This document shows, one piece after another, positions 53,143 to 62,478 of a DNA stretch of 64,000 bases; positions within the stretch are counted from its first letter, which is position 1, and every line of letters starts with the position of its first letter. The stretch covers positions 1 through 64,000 of the forward strand of contig RDOG01000021.1 of the NCBI GenBank assembly GCA_011365055.1. The letters run 5' to 3'. The notes below the pieces were generated by a model. It saw nothing but the letters and a program-made list of their open reading frames with translations. It was not told where the DNA came from and searched no databases. This DNA comes from Promethearchaeota archaeon. Its GTDB lineage: Archaea > Asgardarchaeota > Lokiarchaeia > Helarchaeales > RDOG01. The position numbers and the translations under genes are program-made.

Positions 53143-54048
53143 ATGCTAAAATATGGTGTAGAACAAAAAACGTATAAAATTGGTAAATATGAGATTGGTG
53201 GTGATCCTAGAAAAGCCCCAACAGCTTTAATAGGCTCAATTTTCTATCTTAGAGAAAAAGAAATTTTTAAAGATGAAACCAAAGGCATAATTAATAAAAA
53301 TGTCGCTGAAGATTTGATCAATAAACAAGAAGAAATTGCAGATAAAACCGGATTGATTCCCTTATTAGATGTAGTTCTTTCGTACCCGGAAAGCATCGAA
53401 CCTATTTTAGACTTCGTATGTTCAATTACAGATTCACCTATTATAGCAGATAGTCCTACTCTTGACATCAAATTAGACGCAATTAAAATGATGGGTGAGA
53501 GAGGACTGCAAAGTAGAATTATTTATAATTCCATAACTCCTGAAACAAAAGAAGAAGAATATGCTTTATTGAGTGAGAATAAATTAGAAAATTTCCTTTT
53601 ATTAATAATGGAAACAAAAATGTGGACAACTCAAGCACGAATGGAAGTATTTGATGCCTTAATAAAGAAAGCGGAATCTGCAAAATTTTCAAAGAATAAT
53701 TTTCTAATAGATTGTTGTGTCATTGACTATACGTCATTGGGATTAGCCATGAATGCAATGGAAAAAATAAAAGATAAACATGGATATCCTGTTGGTTCGG
53801 GAGCTCATAATGCTGTTGATACTTGGAGAAATTTAAAAGCTAAATTTGGTAAAATAAAGAAATATTCTGCCGTTGTAGCTTCCACTATCACTTTGGCTGC
53901 TGGTGCTGATTTTATATTATACGGTCCCATTGAACACGCTAATATAATGTTTCCAAATGTAGCTTTCGTGAAAGCTGCTCAATCACAATTGCTATTCGAT
54001 GAAGGGAAAATGGCTCCTCCAAATCATCCAATATTCAAAATTGGGTAA
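53143..54048 (+). CDS. mtrH: MtrH-family methyltransferase
   Basis: 301 residues with the MtrH pattern: 'YKIGKYEIGGDPRKAPTALI' at the N-terminus, 'LDVVLSYPESIEPILDFV' and 'SPIIADSPTLDIKLDA' in the barrel, and 'GYPVGSGAHNAVDTWRNLK' near the end. MtrH transfers methyl groups between a corrinoid and tetrahydromethanopterin. Stand-alone MtrH without the other Mtr subunits is often paired with MttB-type and corrinoid proteins, which are encoded 4-7 kb downstream here. GAGGTAG precedes the ATG. Confidence 0.85.
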   Translation: MLKYGVEQKTYKIGKYEIGGDPRKAPTALIGSIFYLREKEIFKDETKGIINKNVAEDLINKQEEIADKTGLIPLLDVVLSYPESIEPILDFVCSITDSPIIADSPTLDIKLDAIKMMGERGLQSRIIYNSITPETKEEEYALLSENKLENFLLLIMETKMWTTQARMEVFDALIKKAESAKFSKNNFLIDCCVIDYTSLGLAMNAMEKIKDKHGYPVGSGAHNAVDTWRNLKAKFGKIKKYSAVVASTITLAAGADFILYGPIEHANIMFPNVAFVKAAQSQLLFDEGKMAPPNHPIFKIG

Positions 54049-54057
54049 GGATGTTCA

Positions 54058-54708
54058 TTACTCGACGAATAAATAATTAAAAATTCGCTTCTCAATTTTT
54101 CTCATGTGTTCATTTACAGCGCTTGTAGAAATATCGAAATAATCTGAAATATCTTTTGAAGTAATTTTCCTAGGAATTTCAAAATAACCTTTTTTTGTAG
54201 CAAATGATATTATATCTTTTTGTTTCTTTGTTAATAATGAATGTATGGTTTCTATATTTGGTTTAATTGATGTGATATTTAAAACTTTGAAATCATTTCC
54301 TATCATTTTTTTTACTTTTTCCAAGACTGCCTTTAGCTTCTTTTGGTTTGAAATAAAAGGAATTTTTACTCCTTTTTGATCAATATTTATTGGATAATCT
54401 AATATGAAGTCAAAATCCTTGAGCATTTTATCGAATCCAACTGTAGTGTGAGTTTTTGCAAGAATTACATAATTTCCTTGCTCTTTATCTTCTTGAATAA
54501 CTTGAATTGATTCAATACCACTAAGTCCAACCACCATTTTAGGATGATGATGTGGATTTTTTAATTTAAATCGTTGCATGGTAATCATGTCATACATGTC
54601 AAACCGAAAAATTCTTAGGAGCTCCATTTCTTCGACATATTCAAAAACATCGCCAAAACCCACTTTTTTTACAAATTCCATGGGTGCATATAAAAGAATT
54701 CTTTTCAT
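54058..54708 (-). CDS. Bat-type HTH regulator (HTH_10)
   Basis: 216 residues ending in an archaeal bacterio-opsin-activator-type helix-turn-helix: 'LTKKQKDIISFATKKGYFEI' then 'PRKITSKDISDYFDISTSAV' and 'NEHMRKIEKRIF'. The N-terminal 150 residues form a ligand/sensor domain with a His cluster ('NPHHHPKM'). It converges with the mtrH-like gene with a 9-bp gap; it may sense a C1 substrate, but that is inferred from position only. Confidence 0.78.
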   Translation of the reverse strand: MKRILLYAPMEFVKKVGFGDVFEYVEEMELLRIFRFDMYDMITMQRFKLKNPHHHPKMVVGLSGIESIQVIQEDKEQGNYVILAKTHTTVGFDKMLKDFDFILDYPINIDQKGVKIPFISNQKKLKAVLEKVKKMIGNDFKVLNITSIKPNIETIHSLLTKKQKDIISFATKKGYFEIPRKITSKDISDYFDISTSAVNEHMRKIEKRIFNYLFVE

Positions 54709-54958
54709 TTCCTCTCAGACACCTATCAAGTACAATGATAAGTAACATGTCATATAATTAAATTATATACACTCATTTTGATTAATATATTGCTTGCAAT
54801 TACAACCAAAAATTCCAAAAATTTTAAGGAGAGACCTTATAGTAATTATTTATTTTTTTTAATGAGATCAAAGATGAACGTGTGTTGGATTATTAGGTTT
54901 ATAAAAAGTTGGTAAAGTAGTTTTAAGATGAATAAATGTATTTCAGGAGGATCATTAA

Positions 54959-55723
54959 ATGAACGATAAGGTAGTATTAATCACTGGTGCCGCACAAGGC
55001 ATCGGAGAATCTATTGCGGTTAAATTTGCAAGTGAAGGTGCAAAAGTCGCTATATTTGATATAATAGAACCAAAAAAAACCATAAAAAAAATTGAAGAGA
55101 GTAATGGAAAAGTTCTCTGGATGCAAGTTGATATTACTAATGAAAAAATAGTAAAAGAATCAATTGATCTTGTAGTACAAAAGTTTGGAATGATTGACAT
55201 TCTCGTTAATAATGCTGGAATTTTTCCAATTGAACGTTTTGATGCAATATCGAGTTCATTATTTAGAAAAATATTTGAAATAAACGTATTCGGATTGTTT
55301 AATTGTTCTCAAAACGTGGTAAAATTATTTATTTCTAATAAAATTCCTGGAAGAATAATTAATATTGCATCAGCTGAAGGAATTCGAGAAGCTCCTTATC
55401 AGACTGCTTATAGTGCATCAAAAGCTGCAGTGATATCATTAACAAAAGGAATGGCAATTGAATTAGCAAAACATGGAATTTTAGTTAATGCAATTGCCCC
55501 AGGTGCAATTGTAACAAAAGGTGCTAAGACAGCAGTTCCCTTTCCAGAAACAGGCAATTTCCCTGAAGATTTTATGGAATATCAAAAGAAAAAGTTTAGT
55601 CCTCTTGGTAGAATGGGAAAACCTGAAGATATAGCGGAAATGGCTTTTTTCTTAGCTTCAGATAAAGCTAATTACTTGACTGGTTCTATCATATCTGTTG
55701 ATGGAGGCCGTACTTTAATATAA
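54959..55723 (+). CDS. SDR-family oxidoreductase
   Basis: 254 residues with the classical short-chain dehydrogenase signatures: TGAAQGIG (residues 9-16), NNAG (84-87), Ser138, and Tyr151-x3-Lys155 in 'YSASKAA'. It ends with 'SIISVDGGRTLI', typical of this group. An acidic residue at the end of strand 2 ('AIFDI') suggests NAD(H) over NADP(H). The substrate is unknown. AGGAGGATCA gives a strong ribosome site. Confidence 0.9.
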   Translation: MNDKVVLITGAAQGIGESIAVKFASEGAKVAIFDIIEPKKTIKKIEESNGKVLWMQVDITNEKIVKESIDLVVQKFGMIDILVNNAGIFPIERFDAISSSLFRKIFEINVFGLFNCSQNVVKLFISNKIPGRIINIASAEGIREAPYQTAYSASKAAVISLTKGMAIELAKHGILVNAIAPGAIVTKGAKTAVPFPETGNFPEDFMEYQKKKFSPLGRMGKPEDIAEMAFFLASDKANYLTGSIISVDGGRTLI

Positions 55724-55792
55724 TCTATTTTTTTTTTTAATACCATAGTGAACCTATATATATTGATATATATCAAAAAATACAAAAAATAG

Positions 55793-55838
55793 ATTATAGC
55801 TCTTGAATTAATCTGTATATCTTTAGATTTTTTTAAAA
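55793..55838 (+). repeat. Dispersed ~45-nt intergenic repeat, copy D (degenerate)
   Basis: Resembles copy B: ATTATAG-CTCTTGAATTAAT and a right end rich in CTTTAGATTTTT. It lies between the SDR and PH-like genes. Similarity is weaker than between A and C. Confidence 0.3.
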
Positions 55839-55853
55839 AAAAGGGATTTGATC

Positions 55854-56543
55854 TTGACAATAGAAAAAATTAATTCAATTATGGAAAACAGTGAAATAAT
55901 TTTATGGTCAGGACGCCCTGAAAAAAACGCAATTGAGGAATCTTGGGCGGCTTCTTGGTTTCCCTTTTCAATTCTTTATGTTGGATATTTCTTAATTCAC
56001 TTATTTCTTATTTTTTTGTATTATAATACGGTCTATTTTTTATATTTGCTTTCTATTTACCTTCCCTTGTTTATTTGTTTCTTTCTTGTTTTTCTTTATT
56101 ATTTTATTAAAGGATATAAAAATCGTCAATTAATGGAGGTTTTTTATGTAATTTCTTCTAAAGGGATATATATACACTCTCCTAGAATAAAGAAAATTTC
56201 TGAAGAATTTATTTCCTCACCATATAATGAAAAAGAAGAGTTTTATACATCAATTTTTCGATTAATGGATAATAATATAATATATATTTCGATGAAAAAT
56301 ATTTACAAATTTGAAATAAATGTTATTAGTAGATATAATCGATTTTTTGGCGTAAAAGGTTGTAATATTTCGTTTTATTATTTAGATTCGATTCAATTTT
56401 TACAATCCTCTAATGATATGATTAGATTTTCACAAATTAACGAATCTGAAATAAAAAAAATTTGTGATATTTTACTACAAAAGTTTGCATTCTCACGGGA
56501 TAACAACGCTAATAATAATAGAGAAATTTTTATCATCAAATAA
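55854..56543 (+). CDS. Membrane protein with bacterial PH-like domain
   Basis: About 229 residues. The N-terminus 'ENSEIILWSGRPEKNAIEES' is typical of bacterial PH-domain membrane proteins, followed by two hydrophobic helices (about 45-90) and a beta-rich domain. The TTG at 55854 is preferred over that at 55848 because AAGGGA then has an 8-nt spacer. Function unknown. Confidence 0.6.
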   Translation: MTIEKINSIMENSEIILWSGRPEKNAIEESWAASWFPFSILYVGYFLIHLFLIFLYYNTVYFLYLLSIYLPLFICFFLVFLYYFIKGYKNRQLMEVFYVISSKGIYIHSPRIKKISEEFISSPYNEKEEFYTSIFRLMDNNIIYISMKNIYKFEINVISRYNRFFGVKGCNISFYYLDSIQFLQSSNDMIRFSQINESEIKKICDILLQKFAFSRDNNANNNREIFIIK

Positions 56544-56574
56544 TCAAATTAGCATGATTAAAAGTTATATATAA

Positions 56575-57849
56575 TTAAAATATATCTTGTAGTACATCCC
56601 TGCTGAAAGAGAATTTTCTTGTATTATGTGTTAATATAACTATCATTATTACTAAAAGCGTGAATCCAACCGTTACAAATTCAAAGCCGGGAATAGAAGG
56701 TGGGCTAATATTATTAATCTGACTATACAAAGAAAATCCCTTAAAAAATATTCCGAAATTATCACCATCTTGTCCATTGCTCTCCCATGAAATTACAAAT
56801 ACCGTCTCATTTAACACGCTTATGGTTGGATTGTATTGAGCGTTATTTTTATAAGTATTTACACAGAACTCACTAGTTAACATTAAACCTACGCTATTAT
56901 ATACTATTGCATAGATGCCCCAACTAGAGCCATCTTGCCCATCGCTCATCCATACAACAATAAAAGCAGTGTTATTGACTGAACTTACACATGGAATAAC
57001 TTGATTGCCACTTGTGTATACATTTACACGGAACTCATTGGTTAAATTAGTACCACTGCTATCAAATACTGTCGCATACACGCCATAATCTGAACCATCC
57101 TGTTCATAGCTCGACCATGAAACCACAAAAGTGGTGTCATTTAGTGTGTTTATGGATGGATCTTCTTGACTATTTATAATGTTTGAGTTTACACGGAATT
57201 CATTAGTTAGGTTGTTGCCCATAATATCGAATATCGTCGCATACACGCCATAACCTGAACCATCTTGTTCATAGCTCGACCATACAACCACAAAAGTGGT
57301 GTCATTTAACGTGCTTATGGATGGATCATCTTGACTATTTGTAGTGTTTGAGTTTACACAGAACTCATTAGTCAATTTTTTACCCATACTATTAAATATA
57401 GTCGCATATACACCAAGATTATCACTATCTTGTCCCGCACTTGGCCATACAACAACAAATATCGTGTCATTCAGCGCGCTTATCGCTGGATGATATTGAC
57501 GGCTTGTTCTATAATTATTTATGGGAAATTCGTTCGTTAAATTGTTACCCCTGCTATCAAAAATAATCGTATAAATGCCAAAACCATCACCATCCTGCCC
57601 AAAACTCCCCCAAACTACCACAAAGGTCGTTTCATTAAGCGCACATATTGATGCATCAGACTGTAATCCTGAAGTGAAAATATTTGCTTGAGTTTCTGGA
57701 ATTATTTCCTTCGAGTCAGCTAGAGTTGTCAGAGTGAAAGCAATATTTCCATCAGTTATAAGTGTTGTTGGTGTTTATATTATCAATACTAAAGATAAAA
57801 TTATGAAAACGCAAGTTGATATGATCAAAAGTGTTTTCTTTTTTTGCAT
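56575..57849 (-). CDS. Repeat-rich surface protein with Loki-CTERM-like tail and in-frame TAA after the signal peptide
   Basis: GGGAG 9 nt upstream and an ATG at 57849 begin a clean signal peptide (Met-Gln-Lys-Lys-Lys then 'TLLIISTCVFIILSLVLII'), directly followed by TAA (57775-57777). The same frame continues with coding character: 36 residues, then the first repeat ('CALNETTFVVVWGSFGQDGD'). Six repeats of about 50 residues follow ('VVVWSS...QDGSxYGVYATIF...LTNEFRVN'). The C-terminus has 'SIPGFEFVTVGFTLLVIMIV' then a basic end, the IPGF-helix-basic sorting pattern of Loki-CTERM-like proteins. A downstream GTG start at 57621 would produce a protein with no export signal. Confidence 0.7.
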
Positions 57850-57976
57850 TATGAAATATCTCCCAATATTTCTCCCAAATAGGTTCTAGTCTTGCTTTAA
57901 ATTAAATCAAGTTGAGTAAATCTAAATAAAAATATTTTGGTCTATCTAAATTCTGGAAAAAAATAAAAAAAAGAAA

Positions 57977-58303
57977 TTAAAAAGTGCCCATCATGGCCCC
58001 TAACTTTTCTAAAGCAGCTCGTGGTCCTTCTATTTTTACTTTTCCCATGGTAAACGCTGCAATCCCATCAAGTTGTTTGGTAGCCATCAGATGCCAACTT
58101 TCAACTGAGTCAAAGGTCATTTTACATATCTTTTTTTCTGCAGGACCTTCAAAAAATTCACACTTTTGATTTTCAATAACAACATGCCACGTTTGTCCAC
58201 CTTCAACAGAGTATTCTGCAACAAATTTCTTTGTCAAATCTGCTGCTTTTGCAGGATCGAAGGATTTTTTGAGAATTTCAACTATATCTTTTTCAGTAAC
58301 CAT
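57977..58303 (-). CDS. SCP2-like sterol-carrier domain protein
   Basis: 108 residues from the ATG at 58303, which is preferred because GGAG is 7 nt upstream (it abuts the earlier ATG at 58312). The SCP2 features are 'GGQTWHVVIENQKCEFFEGP', 'CKMTFDSVESWHLMATKQLD' and 'AFTMGKVKIEGPRAALEKL'. SCP2 domains bind hydrophobic molecules. It is last in the run MttB-like, corrinoid protein, SCP2 (29-bp gap), so it is probably part of that system. Confidence 0.8.
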   Translation of the reverse strand: MVTEKDIVEILKKSFDPAKAADLTKKFVAEYSVEGGQTWHVVIENQKCEFFEGPAEKKICKMTFDSVESWHLMATKQLDGIAAFTMGKVKIEGPRAALEKLGAMMGTF

Positions 58304-58332
58304 ATAATCCATCTCCGAAATATAAAAAATAT

Positions 58333-59001
58333 TTAATCAATTTCAACTCCTTTCTTGCTTGCTAACAACGCCTTTGCTTTTTCTAATGCATCCATAACAT
58401 CTGTAGACCAACCATCAGCACCAATTTCCTCACACCATGCACCTGAGGGCATTGCTCCCCCACCGATCATGTAAATATATTTATCACGAAGTCCTTGCTT
58501 TTTTATTAAGCCAAGGACGACTTTTTGTTGAAACATGGTGCCAGAAAGTAATGCTGAAGTACCAATGATATCTGCATTGTTTTCTTCTGCCGCATCTATG
58601 AATTTTTGAGCCGGGACATCCCTACCGAGATTTATCATATGAATTCCTGCGGCCTCAAAAACTGCAGTCATTATATTGATACCGAGGTCATGAATATCTC
58701 CAGCAACTGATCCTATTACCATGGTAGCCTTTGGTTTATATTGCCCTTTTGGTATCTTTGAGAGGAGATGAAATAGACCTAATTGCATGGTTTCTGCTCC
58801 TAACATTAAAAATGGAAGTGGAATCTCGCCTTTACCGAACTTATCTCCTATCTCCTGTATTGCTGGAGTCAAAGAATCTTGGACAAGATCTACTGGATCA
58901 ACTCCTTCCTTTAAACCTTCTTCCACGATGGCGATAATCCCGTCCTTATTATAAGTAATAACTGCTTCTTTAATTTTTGCTAGAATTTCTTCTTTTCCCA
59001 T
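58333..59001 (-). CDS. Methyltransferase corrinoid protein (MttC/MtbC-type)
   Basis: 222 residues: an N-terminal helical cap (about 1-85) and a B12-binding Rossmann domain with the D-x-H-x-x-G cobalt-ligand motif (Asp102, His104, Gly107), plus 'GTSALLSGTMFQQK' and 'MIGGGAMPSGAWCEEIGADG'. It carries the methyl group from the MttB-type enzyme to a second methyltransferase such as MtrH. The gene follows the MttB-like gene by 14 bp. Confidence 0.92.
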   Translation of the reverse strand: MGKEEILAKIKEAVITYNKDGIIAIVEEGLKEGVDPVDLVQDSLTPAIQEIGDKFGKGEIPLPFLMLGAETMQLGLFHLLSKIPKGQYKPKATMVIGSVAGDIHDLGINIMTAVFEAAGIHMINLGRDVPAQKFIDAAEENNADIIGTSALLSGTMFQQKVVLGLIKKQGLRDKYIYMIGGGAMPSGAWCEEIGADGWSTDVMDALEKAKALLASKKGVEID

Positions 59002-59015
59002 TATACTATCTCCAT

Positions 59016-60521
59016 TTAAAATAATGCTAACTCCTTATCTGCATCAGCTAGATGCTTATCCATTCTTTCTAGTACATCTTTTGGCAGTGGTTCTGGTTCG
59101 TATTTATCTAACTCCTTAAGTCTTTCACGTGCAGTATCGTAAAGCCATCTTTTTGCTCCGTCAGTCCTCCATTTATCTGCATGTTCTTGAATCCAATTCT
59201 TATTAGAAAAGTATAGTCCTTCTTTTGGATCAATCCATTTCAAAGTATGTTTGTGTGTAGTGAAATGTTTTTTAGGACCAACTTCTTTTATTATGTCTAA
59301 TGCAAGGAATTCCTCAGTTGGATACATGTCTCTAAATTGATATATCAACTGTTTGCTGAATCTTATAATATCTGCACACATTATGATTGTTTCCCACATG
59401 AATGCTTGAGGTGATGGATCAACCATTATCCAATTTGCCCCAGAAATTGTAGCTAAAATGTATTGAGACATCATGTGAGCTACTTGTTCTTCTAATGAAC
59501 AAGTTAAAGTATTCGTATATTGGCACTGAGGCCAACCATATATTTCTTTGATTATTTGACCTTGAGCTGCTGCTGATAAATTCATGAATGGAGCAAAAGT
59601 AAGTTGTCCATTTTGTGGATTTGAAGCTAGACTAAATGCAGTTGGCATCGTAATACCACCAGGATCTAAAAATTGATGTGAAGCCATCACAAAATAATTG
59701 CATGCCAGTGCAAGTGCCATAGCTCCTGCTAAGGTAGCGGGTGCAGTGAACGGTTGTGTACCTCCGTAATATGGAACAGTGGGCAGATGATATTTAGTTG
59801 GTCCAACTAATGCCCAAAAATTCTGCCTTGTACATTGTAATGGACCTATACATGATGGTAATCCCATAAAAATTGGTCGTTTTGCTAATTCGTCAAATCC
59901 ACCTTGAACTTCTGCAGCAATTTTAGCCGCATAATCCCACTCTGGAACACCACCTTCTGTTATAACGCATCCACCTGTATTTTTACTGGATCCAACAAGC
60001 TTACCATATAACGTGTGTAATTCCGCTGGCAATCCTTCCTTTGTCGATTGTATATCGCCTACAGGAGAGGCATAAAAGGAGTCATATGTTTCAATAGCAT
60101 CTATCATTTTTGCTGCTCTAATAACATCTTTTATTCCAGGATCTTTTGAATCCCAGACATTATTTTCTTCATTCCAAACAAACATCTTTGTTGCTTCTGA
60201 AGTTAGCCCAGCATATTGATCTTTGATTCCTCTGTACGTCATGTCGTGTTTTGAGGTTCTCCCTGCAAAACTATAATTTTTTGGGACTTTTTTAAGCATA
60301 TCTCTGACCCAAAATTCTGGAAATTTAATTATTAATTCTTTTTTGTCAATTTCTACAGGGGAATCTTTGAAAGTGTTAATGCAATCCATGTCATCTATAT
60401 GAACGCCAACATTTGCTAAGATATCATAAGCTGCGTTATCAAAAATTCTAACTTCATCCTCTGTTAAAGGATTCCAAAGCCTATGTTTATCTGGTAATTT
60501 AATTTTTTCACCCTCTTTCAA
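59016..60521 (-). CDS. MttB-superfamily methyltransferase, non-pyrrolysine
   Basis: 501 residues matching the trimethylamine/glycine-betaine methyltransferase barrel: 'YDILANVGVHIDDMDC' early, 'NTGGCVITEGGVPEWDYA', 'PTVPYYGGTQPFTAPATLAG' and 'SGANWIMVDPSPQAFMWETI'. There is no in-frame TAG, so it is a non-pyrrolysine (MtgB-like) member; such enzymes demethylate betaine, carnitine, proline betaine and the like, with the substrate set by the active site. The start is TTG with AAAGGTGATG upstream. It heads the operon with the corrinoid and SCP2 genes. Confidence 0.9.
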   Translation of the reverse strand: MKEGEKIKLPDKHRLWNPLTEDEVRIFDNAAYDILANVGVHIDDMDCINTFKDSPVEIDKKELIIKFPEFWVRDMLKKVPKNYSFAGRTSKHDMTYRGIKDQYAGLTSEATKMFVWNEENNVWDSKDPGIKDVIRAAKMIDAIETYDSFYASPVGDIQSTKEGLPAELHTLYGKLVGSSKNTGGCVITEGGVPEWDYAAKIAAEVQGGFDELAKRPIFMGLPSCIGPLQCTRQNFWALVGPTKYHLPTVPYYGGTQPFTAPATLAGAMALALACNYFVMASHQFLDPGGITMPTAFSLASNPQNGQLTFAPFMNLSAAAQGQIIKEIYGWPQCQYTNTLTCSLEEQVAHMMSQYILATISGANWIMVDPSPQAFMWETIIMCADIIRFSKQLIYQFRDMYPTEEFLALDIIKEVGPKKHFTTHKHTLKWIDPKEGLYFSNKNWIQEHADKWRTDGAKRWLYDTARERLKELDKYEPEPLPKDVLERMDKHLADADKELALF

Positions 60522-60657
60522 TTAAAACATCACCTTTTTGTTTTATTCTTCTAATAGTTACTTCATTTTTTAAAAGGATTAAAAAATTTAATCTATATAT
60601 ATATCACAAGTAAATAATTAATGAAATTGTGCTTGTATTGGAAAGTTATTTATATTT

Positions 60658-60676
60658 GTTGGATAGATTGTCCAAC
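60658..60676. promoter_or_regulatory. Inverted repeat upstream of the MttB operon
   Basis: GTTGGA and TCCAAC are perfect 6-bp arms around a 7-nt loop, in the 220-bp gap before the MttB-like gene and about 55 nt upstream of its probable TATA box (about 60590-60605). It may be a regulator site or a weak terminator of the chaperonin gene. Confidence 0.35.
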
Positions 60677-60741
60677 GAGATATAATTTACAAAAAAATCC
60701 CATTTTTAATTAAAATCATAAAAGTTTGGTAAAAAAAGTCA

Positions 60742-62436
60742 TTAAATGGTAAATAAATCCTCTTCTTTCTCTCTAAAATATTCTCTTAATCTTTTCTCAT
60801 GTTTTTGAGATCTAATTTGACTTTTTTCCTGCTCAAATTTTTTATGTAAATCCCTATCTCTTATCATTATTAAACCATTAACTCTTATAATTTGTTGAAC
60901 TGCTTCACTAGCATTTCTAATCAAGTTTTTCTTCCCAATATAATCATCAAAAATACCTTGATCAATAACATTCATAAGTTTATTAGAATTTGCATCAAAT
61001 CCGGAATATTTGAAACTTTCAGCATGCATTTTTCTTAATTTAGGAACTAAATCTAGTGGATCTTGTCCAGAATTTTTAATTAAATAACCAGGTATGTTTT
61101 CATATGCTTTAGCGATCTCAGAAATAACTACCTGGAGTCGATTTGAAAAATTTGAGCTATATTTTTTAAGTTCACATGCGATTTCACTCTCAAGTGCACC
61201 TCCACCAGGCAAAACTTTTTTATGTTTCATGAATTGAATCGCAATTTTTGAAGCACATCTAATATTCTCTTCTAATTCATCTAGGATATACTTCGTTCCT
61301 CCTCGTAATAGAAATGTAAAGATTTTTGAATTTCTTAATGATAGAATAAGCATTTCATCGGCTACAATTTTTTTGAATTCAGCTCGTTCAGCAGTACCTA
61401 TTTCCTCATCCTCGATGTTTTGAATATCTGAAATTACTTTTAAATTTAATAATTTTGATAGACTTTTTATTTCTTCTTCTCCCACCAATTCTAAAGCTAT
61501 CATACCTAAAGTTGCACATTGTTCTATAAAGGTTGGATTCATCTTCTTCTCACAAAGAATAATATCTATTCCTCTTTCCTTTAAATTCTTAGAAAGCTCG
61601 TAATAATAATTCTCTGTGAATGATAAAAATTTCTTATATTCTAAGGGGTTATCAATTTCAATATTTCGATTTATATTAACATTGTCTCTAATGAAGAAAT
61701 CTAAATTCCTTTTAATTAAAACAATTTTCGGATTTTCAATCTTTTCTGGCATCTTAAAATTAGGTTTTTCTTTATAAATGATCATTCCGTTTATAATTTC
61801 AGATTCTTTAATCGATTTACCATGGACTTTTCTATAAAAAATATCTGAATATTCAATCTCCCCAAGATAAGTTGATAGATTTAATAAATAATTTATAAAA
61901 ATCTTTTTATCATAAATTGAAATTCTATTCATCATTACTGAATTGACTAACTTTTCTAAAAAAGAGTTTATATTCTCATTAATTTCTATTACAGAGTTTT
62001 CTAATACTTCCAGTGCTTTAATCGTGGCTAAATTTAAACCTTCATTTATTATTTGAGCTGGGATGCCCTTCTCAAGTAATTTTTTTGCTTTATCTAAAAG
62101 GAATGCAGTCAATAAAATAATAGTTTTTGTCCCATCACCGTACAATTTTTCTTGAATTTCTGCAAGATTTATAAGTAATTGAACAATTGGTAGCCTTTTT
62201 TTTAAATGATTTAATACTTTATTTCCTTTTTGAGTTATTATAATATTATTTGATGTATCTAATAACATTTTATTTAGCCCATTTGGACCGAACATTGTTT
62301 TTATTATTTTTGCAAAGTAAAAAGTTGTATTAAAATTAATTTCTCTTATATCTTTGTCTTTTGATTGACTTACAGATTCATCATAAATCCCTAAATTTGG
62401 GTCACCAAGAAGATATATTTTTTTACCAACACTCAT
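60742..62436 (-). CDS. Divergent group II chaperonin-like protein with degenerate ATPase sites
   Basis: 564 residues, full length for a thermosome/CCT subunit. 'MFGPNGLNKMLLD' (cf. TxGPxGxDKM), GDGTK (100-104), 'FLLRGGTKYILDELEE' and 'KVLPGGGALESEIACEL' anchor the alignment. The two hydrolytic aspartates are missing: the usual 'NDG' reads 'QKG' (Lys70) and the 'HDA' Asp is Cys394. In GroEL the matching residues (Asp52, Asp398) are needed for ATP hydrolysis, so this subunit should bind nucleotide poorly or not turn it over. A charged 50-residue C-terminal extension is also unusual. Possibly a non-catalytic subunit or a specialised holdase. Confidence 0.85.
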   Translation of the reverse strand: MSVGKKIYLLGDPNLGIYDESVSQSKDKDIREINFNTTFYFAKIIKTMFGPNGLNKMLLDTSNNIIITQKGNKVLNHLKKRLPIVQLLINLAEIQEKLYGDGTKTIILLTAFLLDKAKKLLEKGIPAQIINEGLNLATIKALEVLENSVIEINENINSFLEKLVNSVMMNRISIYDKKIFINYLLNLSTYLGEIEYSDIFYRKVHGKSIKESEIINGMIIYKEKPNFKMPEKIENPKIVLIKRNLDFFIRDNVNINRNIEIDNPLEYKKFLSFTENYYYELSKNLKERGIDIILCEKKMNPTFIEQCATLGMIALELVGEEEIKSLSKLLNLKVISDIQNIEDEEIGTAERAEFKKIVADEMLILSLRNSKIFTFLLRGGTKYILDELEENIRCASKIAIQFMKHKKVLPGGGALESEIACELKKYSSNFSNRLQVVISEIAKAYENIPGYLIKNSGQDPLDLVPKLRKMHAESFKYSGFDANSNKLMNVIDQGIFDDYIGKKNLIRNASEAVQQIIRVNGLIMIRDRDLHKKFEQEKSQIRSQKHEKRLREYFREKEEDLFTI

Positions 62437-62478
62437 TCTGTTACACTAATAACCAAACAATTTTAAGATTTATTTTAT

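Noticed and set aside
54752..54768. A/T-only inverted repeat upstream of the Bat-type regulator
   Set aside because: Made only of A and T around a TATA-like element; expected by chance in this composition.
59016..60521. Pyrrolysine-containing trimethylamine methyltransferase
   Set aside because: The frame has no internal TAG; the gene reads through as an ordinary non-pyrrolysine member of the MttB superfamily.
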